A DNA stretch of 64,000 nucleotides. It comes from Hyphomicrobium_A sp963726795. GTDB taxonomy: Bacteria > Pseudomonadota > Alphaproteobacteria > Rhizobiales > Hyphomicrobiaceae. The notes beneath the pieces are model-generated. The model was not told the origin of the DNA. It saw only the letters and a list, made by a program, of their open reading frames with translations, and made no database searches. Of this stretch, positions 33,934-43,190 are shown in pieces. The stretch spans positions 868,001-932,000 of the forward strand of contig CAVSDD010000004.1 in assembly GCA_963726795.1 (NCBI GenBank), in the 5' to 3' direction. Made by a program: the position numbers and the translations under genes. How positions within the stretch are numbered: the stretch's first letter is position 1; each line of letters opens with the position of its first letter.

Positions 33934-35019
33934 TCAGCGGGAAATCGCGAGCAGCCTGGCCGCGCGCGGCGCGAAGTATGTGAGCACACCACGTGCGCCG
34001 GCGCGCTTGAAAGAGAGCAGGCTTTCCATCATTGCCGCATCGCCGTCCAGCCAACCGGCTGCGGACGCCGCCTCGATCATCGCGTACTCACCCGAAACTT
34101 GGTAGGCGAACGTCGGCACGCGAAATGTCTCCGCAATACGCTGCACCACGTCGAGATAGGCCATGCCGGGCTTGATGATCAGCATGTCGGCGCCTTCGGC
34201 GAGGTCGAGCGCAACTTCGCGCAGCGCTTCGTCGGAATTGGCCGGGTCCATCTGATAGGAGCGCTTGTCGCGCACGGCGTTTGCCGAGGCAAGCGTCACC
34301 GAAGATCCAACGGCGTCGCGGAATGGGCCATAGAATGCCGACGCGTACTTCGCCGCGTAGGCCATGATCAGCGTGTCGGAATAACCGCCTGCTTCGAGGC
34401 TGCTGCGAATGGCTCCAACGCGGCCGTCCATCATGTCGGAAGGCGCCAGGATGTCGGCTCCGGCTTCGGCTTGAACCATTGACTGGCGAACGAGCGCTTC
34501 GAGCGTCTCGTCGTTGGCGATATCACCCCCACGCATCAGCCCGTCATGCCCGTGGCTCGTATATGGGTCCAGGGCAACGTCGAGCACGATACCGACGTTC
34601 AACCCGGCGGACTTGATCGCGCGCGTAGCCCGGCAGACGAGATTTTCAGGATTGAAGGCTTCGCTGGCGTCTTCGCTACGCAGCTTGGGGTCGGTGTGTG
34701 GAAACAGGGCGACGGCTGGAATGCCCAGCTTTGCTGCTTCCTCGGCGCTCGCAACGATGTTGTCGATCGAAAGCCGTTCCACGCCTGGCATCGATGCAAC
34801 CGGGACGCGCTTGTTTGTCCCCTCGACGACGAACAGCGGCCAGATGAGATCGCCGGCATCGAGCCTGCGCTCAGCCACAAGCTCGCGGATCCACGAGGTG
34901 CGCCGCGAGCGGCGCATTCGTACCGCTGGAAAATCGCCTGCCGCCGACGCGCGTTGTGTGCCAGCGGCTTCTGTCGGTTGTTGTTTGGGCGTTGAGCGAT
35001 GCGCTCTCATCTGCCTCAT
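33934..35019 (-). CDS. hemB: porphobilinogen synthase (5-aminolevulinate dehydratase), Mg-type
   Basis: A 361-residue enzyme that condenses two 5-aminolevulinates into porphobilinogen. The Schiff-base lysines are in 'IMAYAAKYASAFYGPFRDA' and 'DMLIIKPGMAYLD'. At the metal site, 'DVALDPYTSHGHDG' has Asp and Ala where zinc enzymes have Cys (DVCLCEYTSHGHCG), so this is the magnesium-dependent, zinc-free type seen in Bradyrhizobium and Pseudomonas. ATG 35019 or the in-frame ATG 35010 could be the start; a 45-residue Arg/Pro-rich N-terminal part precedes the core. hemA lies at 39845 in the same window. Confidence 0.94.
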   Translation of the reverse strand: MRQMRAHRSTPKQQPTEAAGTQRASAAGDFPAVRMRRSRRTSWIRELVAERRLDAGDLIWPLFVVEGTNKRVPVASMPGVERLSIDNIVASAEEAAKLGIPAVALFPHTDPKLRSEDASEAFNPENLVCRATRAIKSAGLNVGIVLDVALDPYTSHGHDGLMRGGDIANDETLEALVRQSMVQAEAGADILAPSDMMDGRVGAIRSSLEAGGYSDTLIMAYAAKYASAFYGPFRDAVGSSVTLASANAVRDKRSYQMDPANSDEALREVALDLAEGADMLIIKPGMAYLDVVQRIAETFRVPTFAYQVSGEYAMIEAASAAGWLDGDAAMMESLLSFKRAGARGVLTYFAPRAARLLAISR

Positions 35020-35097
35020 CCCTGGTCCAGGCAGGAAGACACTCGCCAGAAGCGAAGGGCTTTGGCAAGGGGGCGCAGGATCTGTGCACGATCAGGG

Positions 35098-36216
35098 TTA
35101 GTCGCAGATTTTCTTGTACTTGCGTTCGGCCATGTCGACGTGAAAGTGGTTGCGGTGATCCTCGTTGGCCTCAGGCCCGAGTGTCGTGCCGAATATTTGG
35201 CAGGCCGCAGTGTGGGCGTCGTGGAGGAAGCGCGAGTCATCCGTGGTCGGTGCGGGGGCCGGGGGCATGTCCGCGGATGCCGTCTTGTCAGGCGCCTTGT
35301 CGCGATCGCGCCGCGGACCGCCCAAGCGAGATGCGACAGTGGTTGCTCCATGAGCCGTCTTGCGGCCTGCAGGCGCCTGCACAGAAGCCGCCTTCGCGGT
35401 GGCCACGCTGGCGGCCGCAGCGGGGGCGTCTTTCGCCACTGCAGCGGCCGTTGCGGCTGCGGCGGCCTGTTCGGCCTCCGCTTTTGCTTTCGTCGCAGCC
35501 TCGGCTTTTGCAATCGCGTCACGGCGGGTCTCACCCCACCGGCGTAGAACCTCCACCGTGTGACCGCTCTCGGTGACGAACGAGCCGATATCGAGGGCGT
35601 CGGCGAAGGCATGTTCGCTGAGGCGGTTGTGAACGCGGCCCGACGAGGCGCGGCAGGAATAGTCGCTCATGATCTCGAGCTTTGCGACCCGCGACTTGAG
35701 ATGTTTCAGCGCAAACGGCTGCACATCCTTATCGAGCCATTGGCTCAAGGCCGCTGCCATATCGCAATTCGTGAGAGCGGGGGGATCGAAGACAACACGA
35801 TGATCCTTGCCGAGGCTGACCAAGCGGATTGGCGCGGGGGCGCCGCACTTGCCCTGCTTGATGGGCGGTTCGGGAACAGTTACGGCGTCGATTGTCTTGA
35901 GTACCTCGGCACAGTGAGCCTGTGCCGCTTGAATCTCGCTCGCCGGCCAGGCGTCGGGCTCCGATTTGGCAGCAGGCAGATCGGTGGGGGGCTTTCGGAC
36001 GGGTAAAGGAGGGATGACGTGAGGATCGACGTGAACATCGCGCTTTAATTTCGCGCGCGCGGGAGTGCGTATCGACGGTGATTCCGAGAAAATCTGAGAA
36101 GAGCGCAATTGATAGATCGGCGCGGACTGGGCTGCAAAGACCCAAAAAACCAATGCGACGACCGCAGCAAACCACAAAGCCCCTCGAAGCATAAACCGCA
36201 CCTCAGCTAAGGCCAT
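35098..36216 (-). CDS. extensin-like protein with an Ala/Lys-rich insert
   Basis: A 372-residue membrane-anchored or secreted protein. A hydrophobic segment covers about residues 10-29. The extensin-like C-terminal domain is visible as 'PPALTNCDMAAALSQWL', 'EIMSDYSCRASSGRVHNRL', 'LSEHAFADALDIGSF' (SEHAxADALD) and 'NEDHRNHFHVDMAERKY', with likely metal ligands His and Asp as in D,D-carboxypeptidase-type folds. Between 'WGETRRDAIAK' and 'RFLHDAHTAACQIFGTTLG' sits about 110 residues of low-complexity sequence, which must loop out of the fold. Relatives are thought to act on peptidoglycan. Start 36216 is an ATG; 36192 is an alternative. Confidence 0.82.
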   Translation of the reverse strand: MALAEVRFMLRGALWFAAVVALVFWVFAAQSAPIYQLRSSQIFSESPSIRTPARAKLKRDVHVDPHVIPPLPVRKPPTDLPAAKSEPDAWPASEIQAAQAHCAEVLKTIDAVTVPEPPIKQGKCGAPAPIRLVSLGKDHRVVFDPPALTNCDMAAALSQWLDKDVQPFALKHLKSRVAKLEIMSDYSCRASSGRVHNRLSEHAFADALDIGSFVTESGHTVEVLRRWGETRRDAIAKAEAATKAKAEAEQAAAAATAAAVAKDAPAAAASVATAKAASVQAPAGRKTAHGATTVASRLGGPRRDRDKAPDKTASADMPPAPAPTTDDSRFLHDAHTAACQIFGTTLGPEANEDHRNHFHVDMAERKYKKICD

Positions 36217-36348
36217 GTTGATGCCGGCTTACGCTTTAACGCGAATCGAAGCGGCAAGTTTCATCATCATGCGCGGCGGTGTATAGCTCGAATCTGGCCT
36301 GGATCAAGCCAACTTAGACCGCTTTACCTGACGCAGGAACGCAACACA

Positions 36349-37464
36349 TTGCAGCACGATCTCACAGCTGCAGAGAATGCTTTAGGCAGCTCCGCCGAGC
36401 ATCTTTCTGTGGCGACGCGTGGTTCTCTTGCCATCATTACTCTCAATCGCCCGCGCGCTCTCAACGCGTTGACCACGGCCATGCGTCGCACGCTCGCTGA
36501 GTCGTATCCGCAGTTTGCGCGCGATCCGCAGATTTACGCGGTCTGCATCCAGTCGGCCGCTGACAAAGTTTTTAGCGCCGGCGGCGACGTGCGCGAGCTT
36601 ACGCGCTGGGGAAAGGATGACCGCGCGGCGGCTCGCGCGGCCTTCGCCGAGGAATACGCCCTCAATTGGCTGCACGAATGTTTTTCTAAACCCACGATCT
36701 CACTCATCGATGGACCCGTGATGGGCTCGGGGGTGGGCATTACCCTCTACGGCACGCATCGCGTCGCCGGCGCGAATTACCGGTTCGCTATGCCCGAAGT
36801 CGGGATCGGTTTCTTTCCTGACGTTGGTACCGCGCATAAACTCGCCGAGCTGCCGGGTGAGGTCGGCATGTACCTCGCGCTTACCGGCCGGTCGATAGGC
36901 CCGGGGGACGCGTATGCTCTCGGTCTTCTCACTCACTGCATTCCGGGAGCGCACTATCAAGACATCCGAAATGCGTTGAGCGACACTTGGCCGGTCGATC
37001 CGCTTCTCGATGACCTTCACCAAGATCCGGGCCTAGGTGAGCTAAAACCGTTCGCCGAAGCGATACAGAGGTGCTTCGGTGCGCCGACGGTTGAGCAAAT
37101 CGTGCAGCGGTTGAGCGCGGTCGACGGCCCCGCCCGCGTTTGGGCGCAAAGTGTGATGGCCGACATGCAGGCAGCGTCCCCAACTTCGCTCAAGGTGACG
37201 CACCGTCATATGCGGGATTCAAAAGCACGCGATCTGCGGCAGACGCTGCAAATCGACTATCGTCTGGCTTGCCGGTTTCTCGATGGACGCGATTTCTACG
37301 AGGGCGTGCGTGCGGCACTGATCGATAAGGATCGAAAACCCTCCTGGCAGCCAGCGCGACTTGAAGACGTGTCGCCCGCGATGGTTGAGGACTACTTCGC
37401 ACCCCTCGGTTCTGACGAGCTGGTTTTGCCGACGCGTAAAGAAATGCAGGCGGCGCGAGTTTGA
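36349..37464 (+). CDS. enoyl-CoA hydratase/isomerase family, 3-hydroxyisobutyryl-CoA hydrolase-like
   Basis: A 371-residue crotonase-family enzyme. The oxyanion hole regions are 'DKVFSAGGDVRELT' and 'MGSGVGITLYGTHRV', followed by 'FAMPEVGIGFFPDVG'. The length, the region 'LTGRSIGPGDAYALGLLTHC' and the C-terminal helix 'QTLQIDYRLACRFLDGRDFYEG' fit 3-hydroxyisobutyryl-CoA hydrolases of valine breakdown better than short enoyl-CoA hydratases. The catalytic Glu is in MPEVGIG. The start is TTG 36349, with 'caggaa' about 10 bases upstream; no ATG is better placed. No neighbouring valine-pathway gene is present. Confidence 0.82.
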   Translation: MQHDLTAAENALGSSAEHLSVATRGSLAIITLNRPRALNALTTAMRRTLAESYPQFARDPQIYAVCIQSAADKVFSAGGDVRELTRWGKDDRAAARAAFAEEYALNWLHECFSKPTISLIDGPVMGSGVGITLYGTHRVAGANYRFAMPEVGIGFFPDVGTAHKLAELPGEVGMYLALTGRSIGPGDAYALGLLTHCIPGAHYQDIRNALSDTWPVDPLLDDLHQDPGLGELKPFAEAIQRCFGAPTVEQIVQRLSAVDGPARVWAQSVMADMQAASPTSLKVTHRHMRDSKARDLRQTLQIDYRLACRFLDGRDFYEGVRAALIDKDRKPSWQPARLEDVSPAMVEDYFAPLGSDELVLPTRKEMQAARV

Positions 37465-37640
37465 TCGGTTTATCCGCAGTCCGAAATTTAGCTTTGTCCG
37501 CCGGTGTGTGAAGGAATGCTTCCGGCACGGGCCTACTACTATTATTTTACTATGTGTATTTAGGTAACTTTTAGTTTTATGGCGTACCTATTGGCTCAAC
37601 CCGGATCTAACCGGGATGCGTCAAACAGGAAGAGGCAGTT

Positions 37641-38150
37641 ATGAGTGTCGCGCTCGACGTGACGCGCCACCGCGCGTCGGCTCAGGACGAAGATTTTCCG
37701 ACTGAGTATTTGCAGGCATTGCGTCTCATCGAGAGACTGCACCGACTGCTTCTCGACGTCATCAAGGATGAGTTCGATCGCCTCGGCGGCGCCGACCTCA
37801 ACAGCGTGCAAGCGCTGCTCCTCTACAATATCGGTGAGAGCGAGCTGACCGCCGGCGAGTTGAAGACGAGGGGCTACTATCTGGGCTCCAACGTCTCCTA
37901 CAATCTCAAGAAGCTCGTCGACATGGGCTATCTCCACTACAAGCGCTCAGAAACGGATCGCCGGAGCGTGCGGGTCAGCCTGACCGAAAAGGGCAAAGAG
38001 GCTTGCGACGTTGTCCGCAAACTCTACCAGCGCCAGCTTGGCTCGGTGCAGACGGTCGGGGAGGTCACGGAAGAGGATTTCCGCGCCCTGAACAAAGCCC
38101 TGGTTCGCCTCGAGCGCTTCTGGTCCGACCAGATCCGCTATCGACTTTAG
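37641..38150 (+). CDS. ldtR: MarR-family winged-helix regulator LdtR
   Basis: A 169-residue protein related to LdtR of Liberibacter and Sinorhizobium. The first 30 residues are polar. The MarR fold follows with helices 'YLQALRLIERLHRLLLDVIK', 'LNSVQALLLYNIGESELTA', the recognition helix 'YLGSNVSYNLKKLVDMGYL' and the wing 'SETDRRSVRVSLTEKG'. LdtR controls an L,D-transpeptidase gene (ldtP) and cell-wall stress responses in Rhizobiales. Here the L,D-transpeptidase gene is the next gene downstream, which fits. The terminator at 38188 separates the two transcripts, so the target gene has its own promoter. Confidence 0.85.
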   Translation: MSVALDVTRHRASAQDEDFPTEYLQALRLIERLHRLLLDVIKDEFDRLGGADLNSVQALLLYNIGESELTAGELKTRGYYLGSNVSYNLKKLVDMGYLHYKRSETDRRSVRVSLTEKGKEACDVVRKLYQRQLGSVQTVGEVTEEDFRALNKALVRLERFWSDQIRYRL

Positions 38151-38187
38151 ACTTTAAAAGCAGCCCAATAAGCGCCCAGCACTGAGT

Positions 38188-38216
38188 GGCCGCCGGATGT
38201 CCCGGCGGCCTTTTTT
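38188..38216 (+). terminator. strong intrinsic terminator after ldtR
   Basis: GGCCGCCGG, a 5-base loop (ATGTC), CCGGCGGCC, then TTTTTTG. A 9-bp GC stem with six Ts, 38 bases after the ldtR stop. This is a textbook intrinsic terminator. Confidence 0.9.
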
Positions 38217-38377
38217 GTTTCCTCGTCGCCAATTGTGGCGGCCCGGCACCAGCCAACTCGGAGATCCGGCACCCGGATTTGGCCTTTTCCGTCACCTCGA
38301 CTATCTTTTGTTGTCGCGTTACCGAGCGTACCAGAGAAGGTGGGAATAACGGCCGGAGCGCTAGGGGAGGAATTTTC

Positions 38378-39646
38378 GTGCGAACAGTGATCCGCTCGTT
38401 GCTGATCGTTGGCGTCGCCGTGCTTTACGCCGCCACGCCCGCAGCAGTTTTTGCCGAGGATTGGGGCTTTCAGTTCGGTCCGGTAGGTGGCGGCCCGGCT
38501 GCCTCGGGGGGCGGCGGCGCCGGCTACGATCACAGTTTCATTCGCGAGTGGCAGGCGAACCCGCCCAAGGGTTATGCAACTGTCTCCGCAGCCAACATCG
38601 CCGCAACCAAAGCCGCCATCGCGCGCTACGACGGCATCGTGCAAGGAGGCGGCTTCGCGCCGGTTCCAGTGGAAATGGAGCCGGGCGTCACCAATGCTGC
38701 TGTGGCCGCTCTTCGCCAGCGGCTCTTGGCATCCGGCGATCTCAAGGAAGATTCGAGCTTCCCGAACTACTTCGGTACCGAACTCGAAACCGGAGTGAAG
38801 CGCTTTCAGGCATCGAACGGGTTGGCACCGACGGGAGTGGTCGACAAGCGCACGCTGGCTGCGCTCAATGTGCCGGCCGATGTGCGCCTGAAGCAACTCA
38901 AGGCCAACCTCACGCGGCTGGCCGACCTGGTGAAGGCCGTTGGTCACCGCTACGTGCTGGTCAATATTCCGGCCGCGCAGGTGGAAGCCGTCGAGAACGA
39001 TCAGATCGTTTCGCGCCATTCTGGCGTTGTCGGCAAACCGGACCGTCCGACACCGCTGCTGCGTTCAACCATCGTCGAGCTCAATTTCAACCCGATGTGG
39101 ACGCTGCCTCCAACCGTGATCAAGGAGGATCTGATACCCAAGGGCCGCGAGATGCAGCAGGCCGGAGGCGACGTGCTCGCCAAATTTGGAATCGATGCCT
39201 ACTCCAACGGCAAGAAGCTCGACACGAGCAAGATCGATTGGAGCTCCGAGCAGCCGTTCAACCTGTCGTACAGGCAGGCGCCGGGCAAGGACAACCCGCT
39301 CGGCTTTCTCAAGATCAACTTCGCGTCGTCGAACTCCGTCTACATGCACGACTCCCCCAAGGAGTTGATCTTCGGACGCAACTTCCGCGCGGCAAGCTCG
39401 GGGTGCGTGCGAGTTCAGAATATCGAGAAGCTCGCCGCATGGTTGCTTGCGGGGCAAAAAGGCTGGAACGACGACCAGATTGCCCAAATCAAGGAAAGCG
39501 GCCGCCGCGGCAATGTGCGGCTAAAGCGTCCGGTGCCGCTGTTTTTCATCTACGTGACGGCCTGGGCGACGGAGGATGGGGTGGTGCAGTTTCGTCCTGA
39601 TCTCTATTTGAAGGACGGCGTCGGAGAGGTCGCCTCGGCGTATTAG
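38378..39646 (+). CDS. L,D-transpeptidase with peptidoglycan-binding domain
   Basis: 422 residues from GTG 38378 behind 'aggggagg'. A signal peptide is at 1-25 ('SLLIVGVAVLYAATPAAVFA'). A peptidoglycan-binding domain covers about 105-170 ('LRQRLLASGDLKE', 'ETGVKRFQASNGLAPTGVV'). The YkuD catalytic domain is at about 200-345, with His in 'YMHDSPKELIFG' and the nucleophile in 'AASSGCVRVQNIEKLAAWL'. It forms or remodels 3-3 crosslinks, or attaches proteins to peptidoglycan, in the periplasm. It lies directly downstream of ldtR and is very likely its target (ldtP-like). A frameshifted paralogue lies at 48323. Confidence 0.9.
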   Translation: MRTVIRSLLIVGVAVLYAATPAAVFAEDWGFQFGPVGGGPAASGGGGAGYDHSFIREWQANPPKGYATVSAANIAATKAAIARYDGIVQGGGFAPVPVEMEPGVTNAAVAALRQRLLASGDLKEDSSFPNYFGTELETGVKRFQASNGLAPTGVVDKRTLAALNVPADVRLKQLKANLTRLADLVKAVGHRYVLVNIPAAQVEAVENDQIVSRHSGVVGKPDRPTPLLRSTIVELNFNPMWTLPPTVIKEDLIPKGREMQQAGGDVLAKFGIDAYSNGKKLDTSKIDWSSEQPFNLSYRQAPGKDNPLGFLKINFASSNSVYMHDSPKELIFGRNFRAASSGCVRVQNIEKLAAWLLAGQKGWNDDQIAQIKESGRRGNVRLKRPVPLFFIYVTAWATEDGVVQFRPDLYLKDGVGEVASAY

Positions 39647-39844
39647 CCCAGCAATCGCTCGGTTCATCGCGAGTTCACGCGAAATGGACCAGAATGACGT
39701 TGGCTCCTCGCTCAATGTAGAGTGTGGGAGTCAAACTTTGTTGCCCGCTTGCGCGATGCGGCGCGACAATAGAAAGCGTTGCGAAGGGTGCCGGCGGCAA
39801 GCGATGATAAGTAAAAAGCGCCCCCGGGAGTGAAAAGCCGCCTG

Positions 39845-41077
39845 ATGGACTACCCCGCCAAATTCAAAGATGCGCTCGCCGTCGTGCACCGCGAGGGACG
39901 CTACCGCGTATTCGCCGACCTGAAGCGACATCGCGGTGCATATCCCGCCGCTGACCACCACCATGGCGGACATGTCCGACCGATAACTGTCTGGTGCTCC
40001 AACGATTATTTGGGCATGGGCCAGCATCCCGCCGTCATCGCGGCCATGCACGCGGCAATCGACGCTGTCGGCGCGGGCTCCGGCGGCACGCGAAACATAT
40101 CTGGCACAACGCACTATCATGTTGAGCTTGAGGCTGAGATCGCAGATCTGCACGGCAAGGAGGCCGCGCTTCTCTTTACGTCGGCCTATATCGCCAACGA
40201 CGCGACGCTATCGACCCTGGCGCAGCTGCTTCCCGGTGCCGTCATCTTCTCAGACGAGAAGAACCACGCTTCGATGATTGCCGGCATACGGCATGGGGGT
40301 GGTCCGAAGCGCATTTGGCGCCATAACGACGTTTCGGATCTGGAGGCGAAGTTAAAGGAATTCGATCGCGCGACACCGAAGATCATCGCCTTCGAGAGCG
40401 TCTATTCCATGGATGGGCACATCGCCCCGGTCGCAGCTATCTGCGATCTCGCGGAGAAGTACGGCGCGCTCACGTATCTGGACGAAGTGCACGCGGTTGG
40501 GCTGTACGGGCCGCGGGGCGGCGGCATTGCCGAGCGCGATGGCGTTATGACCCGCATCGACATCATCAACGGTACACTGGCTAAGGGGTTCGGCGTCATG
40601 GGCGGCTACATTGCGGCGAGCACCGATTGCTGCGACGCCATTCGCTCCTTTGCACCAGGCTTCATTTTCACGACGTCGCTCGCCCCTGCACTCGCTGCGG
40701 GCTCGCTTGCTAGCATCCGTCACTTGAAGAAAAGCACCCATGAGCGGGAACGGCTGCAGACGCGCGCACGCGACCTGAAACGGCGTCTGACCGCCGCCGG
40801 CGTCCCCGTCGTGGATAATCCGAGCCACATCGTGCCGGTGACGGTCGGCGACCCCGTGCACTGCAAGGCTGTGACCGATGCTCTTTTGGAACGCTATGGC
40901 ATTTACGCGCAGCCGATCAACTACCCGACGGTTCCGCGCGGGACGGAGCGCATCCGTTTGACGCCCTCGCCGGTGCACAGCGACGCACAGGTCGACCATC
41001 TCGTCCAATCGCTGACCGAGCTCTGGCAGGCCTGCCCGCTGGCTATGGGCCATACCGTCCGCCTTGCGGCCGAATAG
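39845..41077 (+). CDS. hemA: 5-aminolevulinate synthase
   Basis: A 410-residue PLP enzyme that condenses glycine and succinyl-CoA to 5-aminolevulinate, the alphaproteobacterial route to haem and cobalamin. The start ATG 39845 (MDYPAKFKDAL) matches the family; GTG 39830 is in frame but badly spaced. The PLP lysine is in 'NGTLAKGFGVMGGYIA'. Other marks are 'CSNDYLGMGQHPAV', 'GSGGTRNISGTTHYH', 'KNHASMIAGIRHG' and 'LDEVHAVGLYG'. hemB is 4.8 kb upstream on the other strand. nrdJ needs the B12 that starts from this pathway. Confidence 0.95.
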   Translation: MDYPAKFKDALAVVHREGRYRVFADLKRHRGAYPAADHHHGGHVRPITVWCSNDYLGMGQHPAVIAAMHAAIDAVGAGSGGTRNISGTTHYHVELEAEIADLHGKEAALLFTSAYIANDATLSTLAQLLPGAVIFSDEKNHASMIAGIRHGGGPKRIWRHNDVSDLEAKLKEFDRATPKIIAFESVYSMDGHIAPVAAICDLAEKYGALTYLDEVHAVGLYGPRGGGIAERDGVMTRIDIINGTLAKGFGVMGGYIAASTDCCDAIRSFAPGFIFTTSLAPALAAGSLASIRHLKKSTHERERLQTRARDLKRRLTAAGVPVVDNPSHIVPVTVGDPVHCKAVTDALLERYGIYAQPINYPTVPRGTERIRLTPSPVHSDAQVDHLVQSLTELWQACPLAMGHTVRLAAE

Positions 41078-41241
41078 CCGTTAAGGAGTGTCTGCGGCCG
41101 ACCGGCGCAACGGGTAGCAAAGATTAATCCTGCCATACCGGTTGAGCCTGACGCTCGTCGCTCTTACTATGGTGTTAGCCATGCCTTCCGCCAGCGCATA
41201 GAACGCCAACACATTCGATTTGCATAACAAGGACGGATCCG

Positions 41242-42540
41242 ATGTTCACGATGAAGGCCGCCGCCCCGCAGTCAGGCTTTTTCACCGCGTCGATCGCCGA
41301 CGGTGACCCCGAGGTCGCGGACGCAATTGGGAAGGAGTTGGGGCGCCAGCAGCATGAGATCGAGCTGATCGCCTCCGAAAACATCGTTTCCAAGGCCGTG
41401 CTCGAGGCTGCGGGTAGCGTGCTCACCAACAAATATGCGGAAGGCTATCCCGGCAAGCGCTACTACGGCGGCTGTCAGTACGTCGATATCGCCGAGCAGC
41501 TCGCGATCGACCGAGCCAAAAAGCTGTTTTCGTGCGGCTTTGCCAACGTGCAACCTCACTCGGGCAGCCAAGCGAACCAGGGCGTGTTCATGGCGCTGGC
41601 ACAACCGGGCGACACGATCCTCGGCCTGAGCCTCGCAGCTGGCGGACACCTCACGCATGGCTCCCCAGTGAATCAGTCGGGCAAGTGGTTCAAGGCCGTG
41701 TCGTACATGGTGCGCCCCGACACGCACCGCATCGACATGGACGAGGTCTATAAGCTGGCAATCGAGCACCGTCCGCGCATCATCATCGCGGGTGGATCGG
41801 CCTATCCGCGCCAAATCGAGTTCGCGGACTTTCGCGCCATCGCCAATGAAGTCGGCGCGATCCTTATGGTCGACATGGCGCACTTTGCCGGCCTCGTCGC
41901 CGGTGGCGCGCATCCGAGCCCGTTCCCACACGCGCACGTCGTCACCACGACGACCCACAAGACCCTGCGCGGACCACGCGGCGGCATGATCCTGACCAAC
42001 GATGAGGACATCGCCAAGAAGGTCAATTCGGCGATCTTCCCCGGCATCCAGGGCGGGCCGCTCATGCACGTCATCGCCGCCAAGGCGGTTGCGTTCGGCG
42101 AGGCGCTGCGGCCGGAGTTCAAGGTCTACGCCAAGAACGTGATCGAGAACGCAAAGGCCATGGGAGAGGTATTGGTCAATTCCGGTTTCGCCCTGGTCTC
42201 CGGCGGAACCGATACGCATCTGATCTTGCTCGATCTGCGGCCAAAGAAGCTCACGGGCAACATTTCGGAGAAGGCACTCGGCCGTGCGCACATCACATGC
42301 AACAAGAATGGTGTGCCTTTCGACCCCGAAAAGCCGATGGTGACGTCGGGCGTTCGTCTCGGCGCGCCAGCTGGGACTACGCGTGGCTTCGGGGTCGCCG
42401 AGTTCCAGGAAGTTGGCCGCATGATCTCGGAGGTCTTGAACGGCCTCGCGCAAAATGGAGAAGCCGGCAACGGCGAGGTCGAGAACAAGGTCAAGGCGCA
42501 GGCGATCGACCTGTGCACGCGCTTCCCGATCTACAACTAA
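41242..42540 (+). CDS. glyA: serine hydroxymethyltransferase
   Basis: A 432-residue PLP enzyme that interconverts serine and glycine with tetrahydrofolate and supplies C1 units. The lysine is in 'VVTTTTHKTLRGPRGG' (THKTLRGPRGG). Other marks are 'NIVSKAVLEAAGSVLTNKY', 'GYPGKRYYGGCQYVD', 'VDMAHFAGLVAGG' and 'TRGFGVAEFQEV'. The start ATG 41242 has 'aaggacggatccg' upstream. It is the gene before the nrdR-rib operon, with 125 bases between, the usual alphaproteobacterial order. Confidence 0.96.
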   Translation: MFTMKAAAPQSGFFTASIADGDPEVADAIGKELGRQQHEIELIASENIVSKAVLEAAGSVLTNKYAEGYPGKRYYGGCQYVDIAEQLAIDRAKKLFSCGFANVQPHSGSQANQGVFMALAQPGDTILGLSLAAGGHLTHGSPVNQSGKWFKAVSYMVRPDTHRIDMDEVYKLAIEHRPRIIIAGGSAYPRQIEFADFRAIANEVGAILMVDMAHFAGLVAGGAHPSPFPHAHVVTTTTHKTLRGPRGGMILTNDEDIAKKVNSAIFPGIQGGPLMHVIAAKAVAFGEALRPEFKVYAKNVIENAKAMGEVLVNSGFALVSGGTDTHLILLDLRPKKLTGNISEKALGRAHITCNKNGVPFDPEKPMVTSGVRLGAPAGTTRGFGVAEFQEVGRMISEVLNGLAQNGEAGNGEVENKVKAQAIDLCTRFPIYN

Positions 42541-42665
42541 AGGCGCAAAAGGCGGCGTGCGGTTCTTGGGATATCTCGGGTGACGCCGTTGCCTCGCCTT
42601 GCAGCAAGGCGCTAATACTGTCGGGTGCGGGCGCCTTCGCCGCAAGCGCGCCAAGGAGAGGGTTT

Positions 42666-43190
42666 ATGCGCTGCCCCTATTGCGCCGGCGAGAATACGCA
42701 GGTGAAGGACAGCCGCCCAACTGAGGAGAACGCGGCAATACGCCGACGCCGGATCTGTCCGGACTGCGGCGGCCGGTTCACGACATTCGAACGCGTGCAG
42801 CTGCGCGAACTCACCGTCGTGAAGCGCTCAGGCCGCAAGGTTCTTTTTGATCGCGACAAGCTCATGCGGTCGGTCGAGGTAGCCCTGCGGAAGCGTCCCA
42901 TCGATCGCGAGCGTATCGAGCGGATGGTATCAGGGCTTGTGCGCCAGCTTGAAAGTTCCGGCGAAAGCGAGGTCGCTTCATCTACGATCGGCGGCCTGGT
43001 GATGGAGGCGCTGCGTGGTCTCGACCCGGTTGCCTACGTCCGGTTTGCCTCCGTTTATCGCGATTTCCGCGAAGCTGCAGACTTCCAGGATGTGCTGAGC
43101 GAAATCGCTGGAGAGACGGTAGCAGGCCCGGGTGCGCCGATCACATTGCCCGCCCCCGCCATCGTTGTTGCGCCCTCAAAGAAGCACTAA
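42666..43190 (+). CDS. nrdR: transcriptional repressor NrdR
   Basis: A 174-residue repressor of ribonucleotide reductase genes. The zinc ribbon is at the N-terminus ('MRCPYCAGENTQVKDSRP', then 'RRRICPDCGGRFTTFERV'), with two CxxC pairs. The ATP-cone domain follows ('RELTVVKRSGRKVLFDRDKL', 'ALRKRPIDRERIERMV', 'RFASVYRDFREAADF'). It senses ATP/dATP. The ATG at 42666 has a clear family start. Its stop overlaps the ribD start by one base (taATG), so nrdR leads the riboflavin operon. The nrdJ gene in the window is a likely target. Confidence 0.96.
   Translation: MRCPYCAGENTQVKDSRPTEENAAIRRRRICPDCGGRFTTFERVQLRELTVVKRSGRKVLFDRDKLMRSVEVALRKRPIDRERIERMVSGLVRQLESSGESEVASSTIGGLVMEALRGLDPVAYVRFASVYRDFREAADFQDVLSEIAGETVAGPGAPITLPAPAIVVAPSKKH

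Noticed and set aside
41078..41241. Glycine or SAM riboswitch before glyA
   Set aside because: No conserved riboswitch core was found in the 164-base leader.
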